14,887 bases of DNA from Candidatus Dojkabacteria bacterium (GTDB lineage Bacteria; Patescibacteriota; Dojkabacteria; J137): contig JAGQLF010000021.1 in the NCBI GenBank assembly GCA_020429545.1, forward strand, positions 1-14,887, written 5' to 3'. Position numbers and translations under genes: made by a program. The notes under the pieces were generated by a model. It did not search any database. It was not told the origin of the DNA and was given only the letters and a program-made list of their open reading frames with translations. The number at the start of each line of letters is the position of its first letter. Within the stretch, counting starts at the first letter, position 1. Shown one piece after another: positions 4,439 through 12,365 of the stretch.

Positions 4439-6595
4439 TTAATCTTTTGGATATGCATAGTAAGCTATTCCCTCGTATTTCCATGTCTCTTCATCAAATT
4501 TTTCCATAATCTCATCTTTTTCAGAGGCACTCATTGTATAAAAGTGGGATTGATGTTTACCACTCCAAAATCTGTAGATTGGTGCAGCTCCCTCTTTTTC
4601 TTCTGGATAAGCATAATAAGCTATTCCTTCGTATTTCCAAACACCGTCATCATATTTATCTATAACCTCGTTCTTCTCTTTTTCACTAATTGTATAGAAA
4701 TGAGATTCATATAATCCGCTCCAGAATCTATGTACAGCCAGAGCGTTTTCTGTTGGTTCTTGCAATCCAAAGAATGCAACATTTTCATATGTCCAAGTAT
4801 TTTCATCATACTTGTCCATAACCTCTTTTTTCTCACCTAATGCACCTGTGAAGAAATGACTACTCTTTGATGGACTCCAAAATCTATAAATTGGTTTAGT
4901 TAGTGGAATTGTACTTTGACTAGACATATTTAATTGATGTAATCCTGGCATTCCTTTATCTAAAAAATAAATATCACCATCATATTCAAATAATTTAAAT
5001 GGCTCTTTGCCAATATCTTTAATAGTTGAGACGTATCCCTTTGAGCTAACTTTTGAAACGGCGTTATCATAAGGATGCGTTACTAATAGGCTTCCATCAT
5101 CTAGCATAATCATAGAATTTGCTTGATATGGAAGATCTGCAAATGTGTGTAATACCTCTTTATCATCAACAAACATTAACTTCCCGTCAGCCTCATTTAT
5201 TACATAGAAAGTCCCATTATCAGATGGTAATACCGCAGTAGGGAGTAATCCTCCTGAAGTATAAAGTTCTACTTTTCCTTTGTTAGTTATTTTTGTTAGT
5301 GCATCAGATAAATAAAATGATACATAAAGATTCTCATCTAGATCCTTTTCTAAATAAATTGGATACTCACCATCTAGCTCAATTGTTTCAATTTCATTAT
5401 TAGTAGGATCAATTTTTGTTAAAGTATTTGAGTCAGCATTTGCCACATAAAGACTCCCATCTTTCATCCTTATAACATCTTTTGGAGAACTGCCAGTAGG
5501 ATAATCCTCAATTGATTCCATAGTATTCAAATCTATCGCTACTAATTTCTCTGAACTTGAATTTAAAACATAAAGAATATCTTCTTTAGAATCAATCTCC
5601 AAATCGACAGCATTTTTAATTATTTCATCTATAAAGAATGTACCCGATAATTTTTCAATATTTCCATCAGAAATTTTATAAAGGTAATTTTGTCCATATC
5701 CCGAAACATATAAATTACCGTCTTCATCTTCCGCAATTTCTGTTGGTGAATCTAGTTGACTAGTAAAATCACTCCTAACCAAAACCTGTTTACAAAGCTT
5801 CCCATCATCCCAATAATCTTTAGGACAGAGAGATGCTTCAAGCTCTTTTCTCCAATTTTCTTTTACTGCCTGTGCAACTTCTGACCTAAGCTGATTGAAT
5901 AATGTTACTGTATTACCACCCGGACATGCAGTTGCATTCCAGTTTTGATGCATAGAAAGTCTTTGTTGGTATGAACCTCCATAATCTGTTGCATATTCTT
6001 CAGGATCAATTTTGTATTTTGTAAATAATTCTATCAAAAGATTCTTCAACGACTGATACTCAGGATCTGTAACTTTTAAAGTATCGTAGTTTCCAAGAAG
6101 TGCTATTCCTGCCGTACCTACATTATGCCCACCTACGTGTCCTCCATTAGCACCTTCTCCACCATACCTACCTTCATATACTTTTCCATCTTGATCAATT
6201 AAATAGTTGTAGCCAATATCTGTCCATCCTTGAACACCATCTGTTGGATTGTTATCTCTAATTGTGGCATGCAATGTCCAAACATAATTGATTTCCTTAT
6301 TCCAATCTGTAGCAGTTGTAGATGTAGCTGTGTGGTGAATAACAATGTGGCTAATAGGGTTTCTAAATGCATACCAAAAAGGATTATCACAATAATAAGG
6401 AGAGTCTGGATCTTCATCAGGACATCCCCACTCATGTCTTGAAATAACTGGATAGCTTAGAGTGTTAGTCACTGATCTTATTGGATTTATTTCAGTTATA
6501 TCAGCACCTCTTGCGGAAACAGGTGAAACTATCTGCAATAAAGTGAATGCAGAAACAAAAGAAAACAAAGCTATCTTAAATATAGTTTTTCGCAT
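4439..6595 (-). CDS. Secreted N-acetylmuramoyl-L-alanine amidase with beta-propeller and three DUF5648-type repeats
   Basis: 718 residues. A signal peptide (1-28, ending VSPVSA) points to export. An amidase_2/PGRP domain spans about 48-245: IVIHHTA supplies the zinc ligand His87, GWTDIGYNYLI contains Tyr129, and MHQNWNATACPGG supplies His216 and Cys224, so the metal site looks complete. Such enzymes cut the bond between N-acetylmuramate and L-Ala in peptidoglycan. Residues 275-560 hold repeated GNLYVSGYG/GSLYVAN strands, a Vgb/NHL-like beta-propeller. Three C-terminal repeats (567-611, 620-664, 671-715) read YRFWS..SHFYT......W.YEGIAYYAYP, resembling the DUF5648 family found on secreted hydrolases. 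The gene starts 2 nt after the protease stop codon, so they are cotranscribed and probably translationally coupled. The role, cell-wall remodelling or attack on other cells, is inferred. Confidence 0.92.
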   Translation of the reverse strand: MRKTIFKIALFSFVSAFTLLQIVSPVSARGADITEINPIRSVTNTLSYPVISRHEWGCPDEDPDSPYYCDNPFWYAFRNPISHIVIHHTATSTTATDWNKEINYVWTLHATIRDNNPTDGVQGWTDIGYNYLIDQDGKVYEGRYGGEGANGGHVGGHNVGTAGIALLGNYDTLKVTDPEYQSLKNLLIELFTKYKIDPEEYATDYGGSYQQRLSMHQNWNATACPGGNTVTLFNQLRSEVAQAVKENWRKELEASLCPKDYWDDGKLCKQVLVRSDFTSQLDSPTEIAEDEDGNLYVSGYGQNYLYKISDGNIEKLSGTFFIDEIIKNAVDLEIDSKEDILYVLNSSSEKLVAIDLNTMESIEDYPTGSSPKDVIRMKDGSLYVANADSNTLTKIDPTNNEIETIELDGEYPIYLEKDLDENLYVSFYLSDALTKITNKGKVELYTSGGLLPTAVLPSDNGTFYVINEADGKLMFVDDKEVLHTFADLPYQANSMIMLDDGSLLVTHPYDNAVSKVSSKGYVSTIKDIGKEPFKLFEYDGDIYFLDKGMPGLHQLNMSSQSTIPLTKPIYRFWSPSKSSHFFTGALGEKKEVMDKYDENTWTYENVAFFGLQEPTENALAVHRFWSGLYESHFYTISEKEKNEVIDKYDDGVWKYEGIAYYAYPEEKEGAAPIYRFWSGKHQSHFYTMSASEKDEIMEKFDEETWKYEGIAYYAYPKD

Positions 6596-6597
6596 AC

Positions 6598-8562
6598 CTA
6601 ATTATTCACTGGGAAAGCATAAAAAGCAACACCTTCATAAGACCAAATAGTATCATCAAAATTATTAATCAAGTTATTTTTTTCATTTTCATTTGTAGTA
6701 AAAAAGTGCCTACTGTTTGACGGACTCCAGAATCGATAAACTGGTATTGAGCCAGCAACTGGACTTGATGGAATATTGAAAGCTACACCTTCAAAGTTCC
6801 AAATTTCTGATGAATATTTTAAAGCTATTTCAGATTTTTCACTTTCATTAGATGTAAAAAAGTGAGTTGCATACGCTCCACTCCAAAATCGATAGACTGG
6901 TTTCCCTTTTGCAGTATCGTCATATACATTATAAGCAGTGCCTTCAAATGTCCAGTAATCCGATTTATTAAAAATCAAATCAGTTTTCTCAATTTCACTC
7001 GTTGTATAGAAATGTGTACCGAATATTGGACTAAAAAAACGATAAACAGGTTTTGTATCCTCTGAAGGTGTAATTACTACTTCATCAAATAATGCCATTT
7101 CATAGTTAATTACTCCATACCCTGTCTCTGAGTCTTTTCCACTTGGTCCTATGTCAATAACTGTGTCTATAATTCTATTCATCAGATCATCTGGTTGTAA
7201 ATTTGGATTTTGTGATTTAATCATTGCAGCAAGAGCTGCAACCTGTGGAGCAGCAAAAGATGTACCAATAAAGTTATAGTTTGTAAAACCATCATTTATT
7301 TTATTCTTATCACAGTTACCAAAGCATGAAAGAGTTTGTTGATAAACAGATGATCTATTAGGAGTTGAGCCATCACCTACATAAGCTACAACATCAATAT
7401 TGTTACCATAACTAGAGTAACTTGATCTATTATTATCTGCATTAATAGAACCTACCGACAAAACATTATCATAGGAAGCAGGATAGGCTGGAGCAGTAGA
7501 GTTTGTATTTCCTGCTGCAGCTACAACTAAAACCCCTTCTTGATATGCATTTTGAATAGCTTTATCTAGTAAGGAATCTTTAAAAGATGTTGTCAAACTA
7601 AGTGTAATAATATCGGCTCCCTCCTGTGTCGCATACTCAATACCTTCTACAACAGTTTGTGTTGTGAAATATTCATCAAAAAGTTTATTTGCGGAAATAG
7701 GCATAATTGATACATTAAATGCTGGTGATATTGTTGTATTACCTGTTGCTAGAATATCACTAGCAATTAACCCTGTTACATAAGTACCATGTCCGTAGGT
7801 ATCAACAGGATGTCCAGATTTAGATTGTGACTTTGTAAATAATCTAGGTCTGTCGTTGATGTCACAAGTATCTTGTATATTTAAGTCTACATGTGTATAA
7901 ACATCTGCTCCATTATAATCATCAACGTAGCCATTACAATCATCATCACGCTGATTATTTGGTTCTTCATCTTCATTAGTATAAATATTGATATTCTTGA
8001 AGATTGGTGATGCTTTAAAATTAGCCTCTGTGAGTCCAGTTGTATCATCAAAGTTTTCAAATGCCAATCCGGAATCAATTACAGCAACAATTACCTCGCT
8101 GCTTCCACCACACAACACTGCGTCCGGACAACCCATTTTTTTCCATGCTTCTTGCAAATCAGCTTGATCATAATACCAATGGAGCAACTCATTAAATTGA
8201 TTTGGCTCTGGATTTCCACTTACTATTTCCCAATCATCAAGAGAATAAACATAATTTGGTTGTACAACTTCAATATCTTCCTGTACACTAAAATCTTTTA
8301 TGACTTTCTTTACAAAATCTTTATCCTCTAATGACTGTGCAACATAACTATCAAAATCTTTAATTTTTATACTCTTAAATTCATCTATATTTTTATACTT
8401 TACTAAAATAGTAGTAGCATCGAATTGAGCATCAGATATTGTTTCTTCAATTTTGAAAATAGGATTCGATTCTCCTGAAAGAATTTTATTTATAGGTAAA
8501 ACTGAAAAAACCAGAAAAATGGTTATAAAAAAAGCTAATACTCTTAATACGTTTTTAGGCAT
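6598..8562 (-). CDS. Secreted subtilisin-like serine protease (S8) with three DUF5648-type repeats
   Basis: 654 residues. A hydrophobic N-terminus (8-25) acts as signal or anchor. Next is a propeptide-like region (about 45-105), then the S8 domain with the complete triad: Asp163 (VIDSG), His258 (YGHGT) and Ser435 (GTSFAAP), plus the oxyanion Asn352 (AAAGN). An acidic segment, DDDCNGYVDDYNGAD (206-220), resembles the calcium-binding loop of many subtilases. Three C-terminal repeats (about 504-548, 554-596, 607-651) match those of the amidase encoded next. The last ends VAFYAFP. Paired cysteines (145/151, 413/417) suggest disulfides and so an extracellular location. A -10 box almost abuts the ATG and an inverted repeat covers the start (8541-8570), so the mRNA may be leaderless. 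The substrate is unknown. Confidence 0.94.
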   Translation of the reverse strand: MPKNVLRVLAFFITIFLVFSVLPINKILSGESNPIFKIEETISDAQFDATTILVKYKNIDEFKSIKIKDFDSYVAQSLEDKDFVKKVIKDFSVQEDIEVVQPNYVYSLDDWEIVSGNPEPNQFNELLHWYYDQADLQEAWKKMGCPDAVLCGGSSEVIVAVIDSGLAFENFDDTTGLTEANFKASPIFKNINIYTNEDEEPNNQRDDDCNGYVDDYNGADVYTHVDLNIQDTCDINDRPRLFTKSQSKSGHPVDTYGHGTYVTGLIASDILATGNTTISPAFNVSIMPISANKLFDEYFTTQTVVEGIEYATQEGADIITLSLTTSFKDSLLDKAIQNAYQEGVLVVAAAGNTNSTAPAYPASYDNVLSVGSINADNNRSSYSSYGNNIDVVAYVGDGSTPNRSSVYQQTLSCFGNCDKNKINDGFTNYNFIGTSFAAPQVAALAAMIKSQNPNLQPDDLMNRIIDTVIDIGPSGKDSETGYGVINYEMALFDEVVITPSEDTKPVYRFFSPIFGTHFYTTSEIEKTDLIFNKSDYWTFEGTAYNVYDDTAKGKPVYRFWSGAYATHFFTSNESEKSEIALKYSSEIWNFEGVAFNIPSSPVAGSIPVYRFWSPSNSRHFFTTNENEKNNLINNFDDTIWSYEGVAFYAFPVNN

Positions 8563-8570
8563 ATTAAGAG
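8541..8570. promoter_or_regulatory. Inverted repeat over the protease start codon
   Basis: CTCTTAATA (8541-8549) and TATTAAGAG (8562-8570) are perfect 9-base inverted repeats with a 12-nt spacer. They enclose the ATG (8562-8560) and touch the putative -10 box. They could be an operator or an mRNA hairpin hiding the start. Confidence 0.5.
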
Positions 8571-8597
8571 TATATCAGAGTAGAAAGCATACCAAAA
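8569..8597 (-). promoter_or_regulatory. Putative protease-operon promoter
   Basis: The minus strand has TATACT (8574-8569), preceded at 17 nt by a weak -35 (TTTTGG). The expected start is at or next to the ATG at 8562, and no Shine-Dalgarno sequence is visible, which fits a leaderless transcript. Confidence 0.4.
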
Positions 8598-8606
8598 CAA
8601 ATAATT

Positions 8607-8918
8607 TTATAGCTTAACAGCCGTTCCACTAACACTAACCATTACCATTCCATCTCTTATTGTTTCATAATCTACATCCACACCTACAACTGCATTCGCA
8701 CCTTTATCTTTTGCAAGTTGAATCATTTCTGACATTGCACCATCTCTCGCTTTTCTTAGTGAATCTTCATAAGCTTTTGATCTACCACCAAAAAAGTCAG
8801 TAAAAGATGCAAGTATATCTTTCCCAATATGTGCTCCTAATATAACTTCTCCTGTTACTACATCTAAGTATTCTTTAATTGGACTTCCTTCAATTGTGTT
8901 TGTTGTCGTTATTGTCAT
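8607..8918 (-). CDS. YbjQ-family (UPF0145) protein
   Basis: 103 residues, full length for the family. The conserved pattern is clear: an N-terminal strand ending GEVILGAHIGKDI, a central helix with R.KAYEDSLRKARDGAMSEMIQLAKDKGAN, then AVVGVDVDYE and a final VSGTAVKL strand. Family members form small pentamer-like assemblies of unknown biochemical role, and there is no signal peptide. The gene begins 35 nt after the aspS stop codon on the same strand with no terminator between, so it is probably cotranscribed with aspS. Nothing in the sequence links it to translation. Confidence 0.88.
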   Translation of the reverse strand: MTITTTNTIEGSPIKEYLDVVTGEVILGAHIGKDILASFTDFFGGRSKAYEDSLRKARDGAMSEMIQLAKDKGANAVVGVDVDYETIRDGMVMVSVSGTAVKL

Positions 8919-8953
8919 GTTAATGAATTAAAAAATATTTATAATGGTTGGGT

Positions 8954-10849
8954 TCACTTGCTCCAAAGTCCAAGCTTACCTTTCAAGGCTTTTTCTAAAT
9001 CTTTAGAACTTAGATAAATTGAGATTGAATCTTTTCCAGCGCTAAAAGCGACTTCGTCTGAATTTAGAATTGACTCATCAAAATATGTTGGTATATCAAA
9101 AATTATTCCAAATGGTGGAACCCCTCCAACTCTTACTCCAAACTTTTCTAAAATTACTTCTGGTTTTTCAAATGTTACTTCTTCACCAATTTCGTCCTTA
9201 AGTGCTTTTGTATCTAATTTTTTATCTCCAGGAATGGTAACCATAAAATTCTTACCTGATTTTTTACCAACAAGAATTAATGCTTTTACACCTTCACTTA
9301 AATCCTTTCCTCTAAAATTTGCAGCATCTTGTGAGGTTGGTGTTGGCTGGTGCTCTTCATACTTATAATCAATGTTTTCTGCATCTAAAAGTGATTTTAT
9401 TTGCTTTGCTATTTCATCTCCATCTTTTGCTTTTGCCATATCTAAATGTAGTTCTGTTCTTTGCTCTTCAGAAATTGGTCCTGGTCCTTCCATAACAGCT
9501 GTTCTTCCATTATATGTCATTGGGAATGCTATTGTTTCTTTCAAAGATTCCTCTCCAGATAAAATCATTACTAATCTATCTATGCCTAGAGCTATTCCTC
9601 CATGTGGTGGAGTTCCAACTTCAAATGCTTTTAGCATATGGCCAACACTTCTTTCTATCTCTTCTTCTGAATAACCCATTGTTTTGTATGTGGCTCTCAA
9701 AATATCCGGCCTATGAGCTCTTATACTTCCACCTCCAGCTTCATAACCATTGCAAACTAAATCGTACTGTTGAGTAATAATCTCTCCAGTATGCTCTCCA
9801 TTTAAATGCCATTCCAGGTGTTCTTCTAAAGGCATACTGAATGGATTATGTGTAAAAGTCCAACCGCTTTTTCCATCTCTAACCTCTGCAACATCTTCTG
9901 TGTCAACTTTTTTAAAGAAAGGAAATCTATGTACCCATGCAAATGCTAAGACCACTTCTTGTTTTTCTTCTTCAGATCTAATATCAAATTTATCCGCTCC
10001 ATATTTTTCCATTGCTTCTTCGTATGTAAATCTAGGAAAAGCCTCATCTTTTAATTTTCCACCTACTTCCTTTACTGCTGATTTAACAACCTCTTCAACT
10101 AAATTCATAACATCTTCTTGTGTTTTAAAACTTGTTTCTAAATCGAGTTGTGTAAATTCAAACCCTCTATCTGCTCGTAAATCTTCATCTCTAATACATT
10201 TTGCTACTTGAAAGTAATTTTCAACACCTGCAGTCATTAGCAATTGTTTATATTGCTGAGGACTTTGGGGCAACGCATAAAATTTTCCTGGATGAAGACG
10301 TGATGGAACTACAAAGTCTCTTGCACCTTCCATAGTTGATGCAGTTAGGATTGGTGTTTCTACTTCAACAAATTCTTGGTTATACAATGCCTCTCTAAGT
10401 GCTCTAATGAATTTAGATCTAGTCTTCAAAATATTACCCATCCTATCTCTTCTTAGATCAAGATATCTATATTTTAATCTAGACTCTTCGTTAATATCTT
10501 TTCCATCTCCAATAACAGGAATTGGAAGCGGGGCAGCTTTATTTAACAATTCAACTGATGAGATTTCTATCTCTAAGCTACCAAATTCATCTTCACTTTC
10601 TTGTGCATTTGGCCTTTCTTTTACTTTTCCTGTAATGCTTACAACAGATTCCAAAGTTAATCCTTTAATAACAGCCCAAACTTCAGCTTCAAAATTCTCT
10701 TTGCTTCCAACACACTGAACTTTTCCAGATCTATCTCTAAGATTAATGAAAATTAATTTACCCATTGCCCTATGGTTCTCTACCCAACCTTTTAGTACAA
10801 CCTCTGAACCTATATTTTCTTTTGTTTGATTAATTAACGTTCGTGACAT
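8954..10849 (-). CDS. aspS: Aspartyl-tRNA synthetase fused to a YbaK-type editing domain
   Basis: 631 residues. The N-terminal OB fold covers about 1-105 (GKLIFINLRDRSGKVQCV), followed by a bacterial-type class IIb catalytic core. FVEVETPILTASTMEGARDFVVPSR is at 160-184, motif 2 at IRDEDLRADRGFEFTQLDLE (219-238), and motif 3 at GGIALGIDRLVMIL (417-430). The GAD domain of about 130 residues normally inserted between motifs 2 and 3 in bacterial AspRS is missing: FDIRSEEEK (288-296) leads straight into WVHRFPFF. After the usual end of AspRS (GPGPISEEQRTEL, 455-467) a YbaK/ProX-type domain follows (about 476-628), with the probable catalytic Lys522 (EGVKALILVG) and the family signature GGVPPFG (575-581). 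YbaK relatives hydrolyse mischarged tRNAs, so cis or trans editing is an attractive inference. Charging of tRNA-Asp is secure; specificity of the extra domain is unknown. Confidence 0.95.
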   Translation of the reverse strand: MSRTLINQTKENIGSEVVLKGWVENHRAMGKLIFINLRDRSGKVQCVGSKENFEAEVWAVIKGLTLESVVSITGKVKERPNAQESEDEFGSLEIEISSVELLNKAAPLPIPVIGDGKDINEESRLKYRYLDLRRDRMGNILKTRSKFIRALREALYNQEFVEVETPILTASTMEGARDFVVPSRLHPGKFYALPQSPQQYKQLLMTAGVENYFQVAKCIRDEDLRADRGFEFTQLDLETSFKTQEDVMNLVEEVVKSAVKEVGGKLKDEAFPRFTYEEAMEKYGADKFDIRSEEEKQEVVLAFAWVHRFPFFKKVDTEDVAEVRDGKSGWTFTHNPFSMPLEEHLEWHLNGEHTGEIITQQYDLVCNGYEAGGGSIRAHRPDILRATYKTMGYSEEEIERSVGHMLKAFEVGTPPHGGIALGIDRLVMILSGEESLKETIAFPMTYNGRTAVMEGPGPISEEQRTELHLDMAKAKDGDEIAKQIKSLLDAENIDYKYEEHQPTPTSQDAANFRGKDLSEGVKALILVGKKSGKNFMVTIPGDKKLDTKALKDEIGEEVTFEKPEVILEKFGVRVGGVPPFGIIFDIPTYFDESILNSDEVAFSAGKDSISIYLSSKDLEKALKGKLGLWSK

Positions 10850-10875
10850 ATTTATACTTTTAAATTTTATTACTA

Positions 10876-10980
10876 TTAATTCTCACTTTTTGGGTTATGT
10901 GTTTTAGCTTCTCTGTTTAGAGAAGCATCATTTAATCTAGTATCTGAAAAAAATTTGTTCTTTTTTTGAATCTTGCTCAT
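10876..10980 (-). CDS. Possible 34-residue leader ORF before aspS
   Basis: ATG at 10980 to TAA at 10876-10878, 26 nt before aspS and downstream of its putative promoter. The peptide begins MSKIQKKNKFFSDTRL and is Lys/Asn-rich. It contains no run of Asp codons and no Shine-Dalgarno sequence is seen. A perfect 8-bp hairpin (10907-10926) lies inside it but lacks a U-tract. It may be a chance ORF in the 5' leader. Confidence 0.3.
   Translation of the reverse strand: MSKIQKKNKFFSDTRLNDASLNREAKTHNPKSEN
10907..10926. other. Hairpin in the aspS leader
   Basis: GCTTCTCT and AGAGAAGC form a perfect 8-bp stem with a 4-nt loop. No U-tract follows on either strand, so it is not a standard terminator. 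It could stabilise or regulate the aspS mRNA. Confidence 0.5.
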
Positions 10981-11020
10981 TTTAAAATTAACTGGCATAC
11001 TGCATTTAGTATTTCAATGA

Positions 11021-11049
11021 ATTATAAACAATAATACTAATCCACACAA
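11021..11049 (-). promoter_or_regulatory. Putative aspS promoter
   Basis: The minus strand has TTGTGT (11049-11044), a 17-nt spacer and a perfect TATAAT (11026-11021). The -35 box overlaps the start codon of the divergent gene at 11049. The mRNA leader would be about 165 nt and contain the small ORF and hairpin. Confidence 0.65.
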
Positions 11050-11429
11050 TGAAAGAAGATAACAATAGTTTACCTGAATTTGGACATGCTCATAAAATAA
11101 AAGAAAACTACCAGGTATTAGATAAAGATAAGACAAATGAACTACTTGAAAGATTAGAGAAAGTTAATAATGCTTTCAAGTGGGAAAATATTATTCTAAG
11201 AGGAATTGTTAACGGAGTTTTTGCAGCAGTTGGTGCAACATTAGGAATTGCAATTTTGCTTTTAGTTTTAGCAAGAGTTTATTCTGGGCTTCAAGATATA
11301 CCAATATTAGAACAGTTTATGAATGTTACAGGTTTAGACCAGGTGGTTGAATATGTAATTGAACAGACAAGTAACGAGAGCAGCGTGATAGATAAAGATG
11401 TAAGCGATACTCAGGAAGTGACACCTTAA
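11049..11429 (+). CDS. Small membrane protein, DUF5665-like
   Basis: 126 residues. A charged N-terminal half includes a predicted helix (DKTNELLERLEKVNNAFKWENI, about 26-47). One long hydrophobic segment follows (about 52-75, rich in Gly/Ala and Leu), and then an acidic C-terminus. The arrangement, with ILRGIVNGVFAAVGATLGIAILLLVLARV, resembles DUF5665 proteins, small single-span proteins of unknown function. The gene diverges from aspS. Its start codon overlaps the -35 box of the aspS promoter, so the two may interfere. No clear ribosome site precedes the ATG, and no function can be assigned. Confidence 0.75.
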   Translation: MKEDNNSLPEFGHAHKIKENYQVLDKDKTNELLERLEKVNNAFKWENIILRGIVNGVFAAVGATLGIAILLLVLARVYSGLQDIPILEQFMNVTGLDQVVEYVIEQTSNESSVIDKDVSDTQEVTP

Positions 11430-11830
11430 TCATCATAAGAAATTAAATATTAATTCAACAAATAAGTCTTCCTAACTAAGTTAGTAATAGTTATTGATAG
11501 TAATTTGTCGCTTAATTACAATTAATTACCATAATAACTAATGAGTATTCTAGAGATAAAAAATGTACTACTCAATGCAATCAAAAGAGACTAATTATTA
11601 GTTGATTATTTTTTTGTCAGCGCTGACGTTCCTTGAAACTTCTGAATTTTCAAGGATTGATTGGTTCGCGTACATCTCAGAAGAATCTTCTTAATATTAA
11701 CAACTCCACATTTTCTTTTCAATTTGATTCTAAGTAGACATGTGGCTTTTCTGAGTGGAGATTTATTGAGGGGATATATTAGTAAATTAGGTGATTAGTA
11801 AATTAGTAATTTAGTTTTTCATAAAATATT
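11430..11830. other. Gap with nested inverted repeats
   Basis: No ORF of note is seen. Features are a perfect 12-bp palindrome GTCAGCGCTGAC (11616-11627); CCTTGAAA/TTTCAAGG (11631-11638, 11648-11655); CTCAGAA (11676-11682) pairing with TTCTGAG (11749-11755); and nested in it CCACAT (11706-11711) with ATGTGG (11740-11745). CTCCAC (11704-11709) can instead pair with GTGGAG (11755-11760). At 11778-11813 TTAGTAAATTAG words repeat. This may be an unknown structured RNA or a decayed repeat element. Confidence 0.45.
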
Positions 11831-11859
11831 TTAACAAATGAAAATTTTAGTCATATAAT
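11831..11859 (+). promoter_or_regulatory. Sigma70-like promoter of the membrane-protein gene at 11888
   Basis: TTAACA (11831-11836), a 17-nt spacer and a perfect TATAAT (11854-11859) lie 28 nt before the ATG. No purine-rich ribosome site follows. Confidence 0.65.
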
Positions 11860-11887
11860 TACTTATATCTCCTTATTTATATAAAAA

Positions 11888-12271
11888 ATGGGAATTACAT
11901 TAATATTCATTTGTGCATGGGCTTTAGTTATTCCTTTAGCTATTTTAAATGGTCTAATCAGAGAAAAAGTTTATAGAAAATATCTAAGTGACTTGAGATC
12001 TCACCAGCTTAGTACATTTGTATTTATTTTGATTCTATTTATTTATACAAAACTCTTGTTACTTCTAATTAACAAAGATATCTCAACTATTACTCTTTGG
12101 AGTTATGGCGCTTTGTGGTTATTTTTAACAATAATCTTTGAATTTGTGTTTGGACATTATTTAATGAAACATCCATGGAAGAAGTTATTACATGACTATA
12201 ATATTTTCAAAGGTAGGCTTTGGATTTTAGTGTTGGTTACTATTTTAGTAGCACCAGCCCTTTTGGGTTAG
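11888..12271 (+). CDS. Four-span membrane protein of unknown function
   Basis: 127 residues with four hydrophobic segments at about 2-22, 42-62, 70-91 and 108-126, joined by short basic or polar loops. The first loop (NGLIREKVYRKYLSDLRSHQLS) and third loop (HYLMKHPWKKLLHDYNIFKGR) are positively charged and so likely cytoplasmic. No signature of a known transporter or enzyme was recognised. It has its own promoter (11831-11859) and stands alone on the plus strand, facing the convergent minus-strand operon that ends at 12366. Confidence 0.75.
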   Translation: MGITLIFICAWALVIPLAILNGLIREKVYRKYLSDLRSHQLSTFVFILILFIYTKLLLLLINKDISTITLWSYGALWLFLTIIFEFVFGHYLMKHPWKKLLHDYNIFKGRLWILVLVTILVAPALLG

Positions 12272-12365
12272 CGAACTAATTCAATCATCATAAATTTTAG
12301 ATATGTACTTCTAATTGAACTGACTGTGTTACTTTTAATTATTATTTTTACTACTTAAGATCAAT

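Noticed and set aside
4415..4714. Plus-strand hydrophobic frame opposite the amidase repeats
   Set aside because: It is the reverse reading of the repeat-coding DNA. The amidase frame has clear domains and a signal peptide.
9372..10211. Several plus-strand frames opposite aspS
   Set aside because: They are antisense shadows of the catalytic core of AspRS, with no promoter or ribosome site.
10876..10980. An Asp attenuator before aspS
   Set aside because: The small ORF has only two Asp codons, not in a run, and the hairpin lacks a U-tract.
11590..11616. Terminator of the gene at 11049 (ACTAATTATTAGT followed by T-rich bases)
   Set aside because: The hairpin is all A/T with only four usable pairs, too weak to call.
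11778..11813. CRISPR-like array of TTAGTAAATTAG words
   Set aside because: The repeats are short, irregular and without spacers of even length, and no cas gene is present. It is low-complexity repeat.
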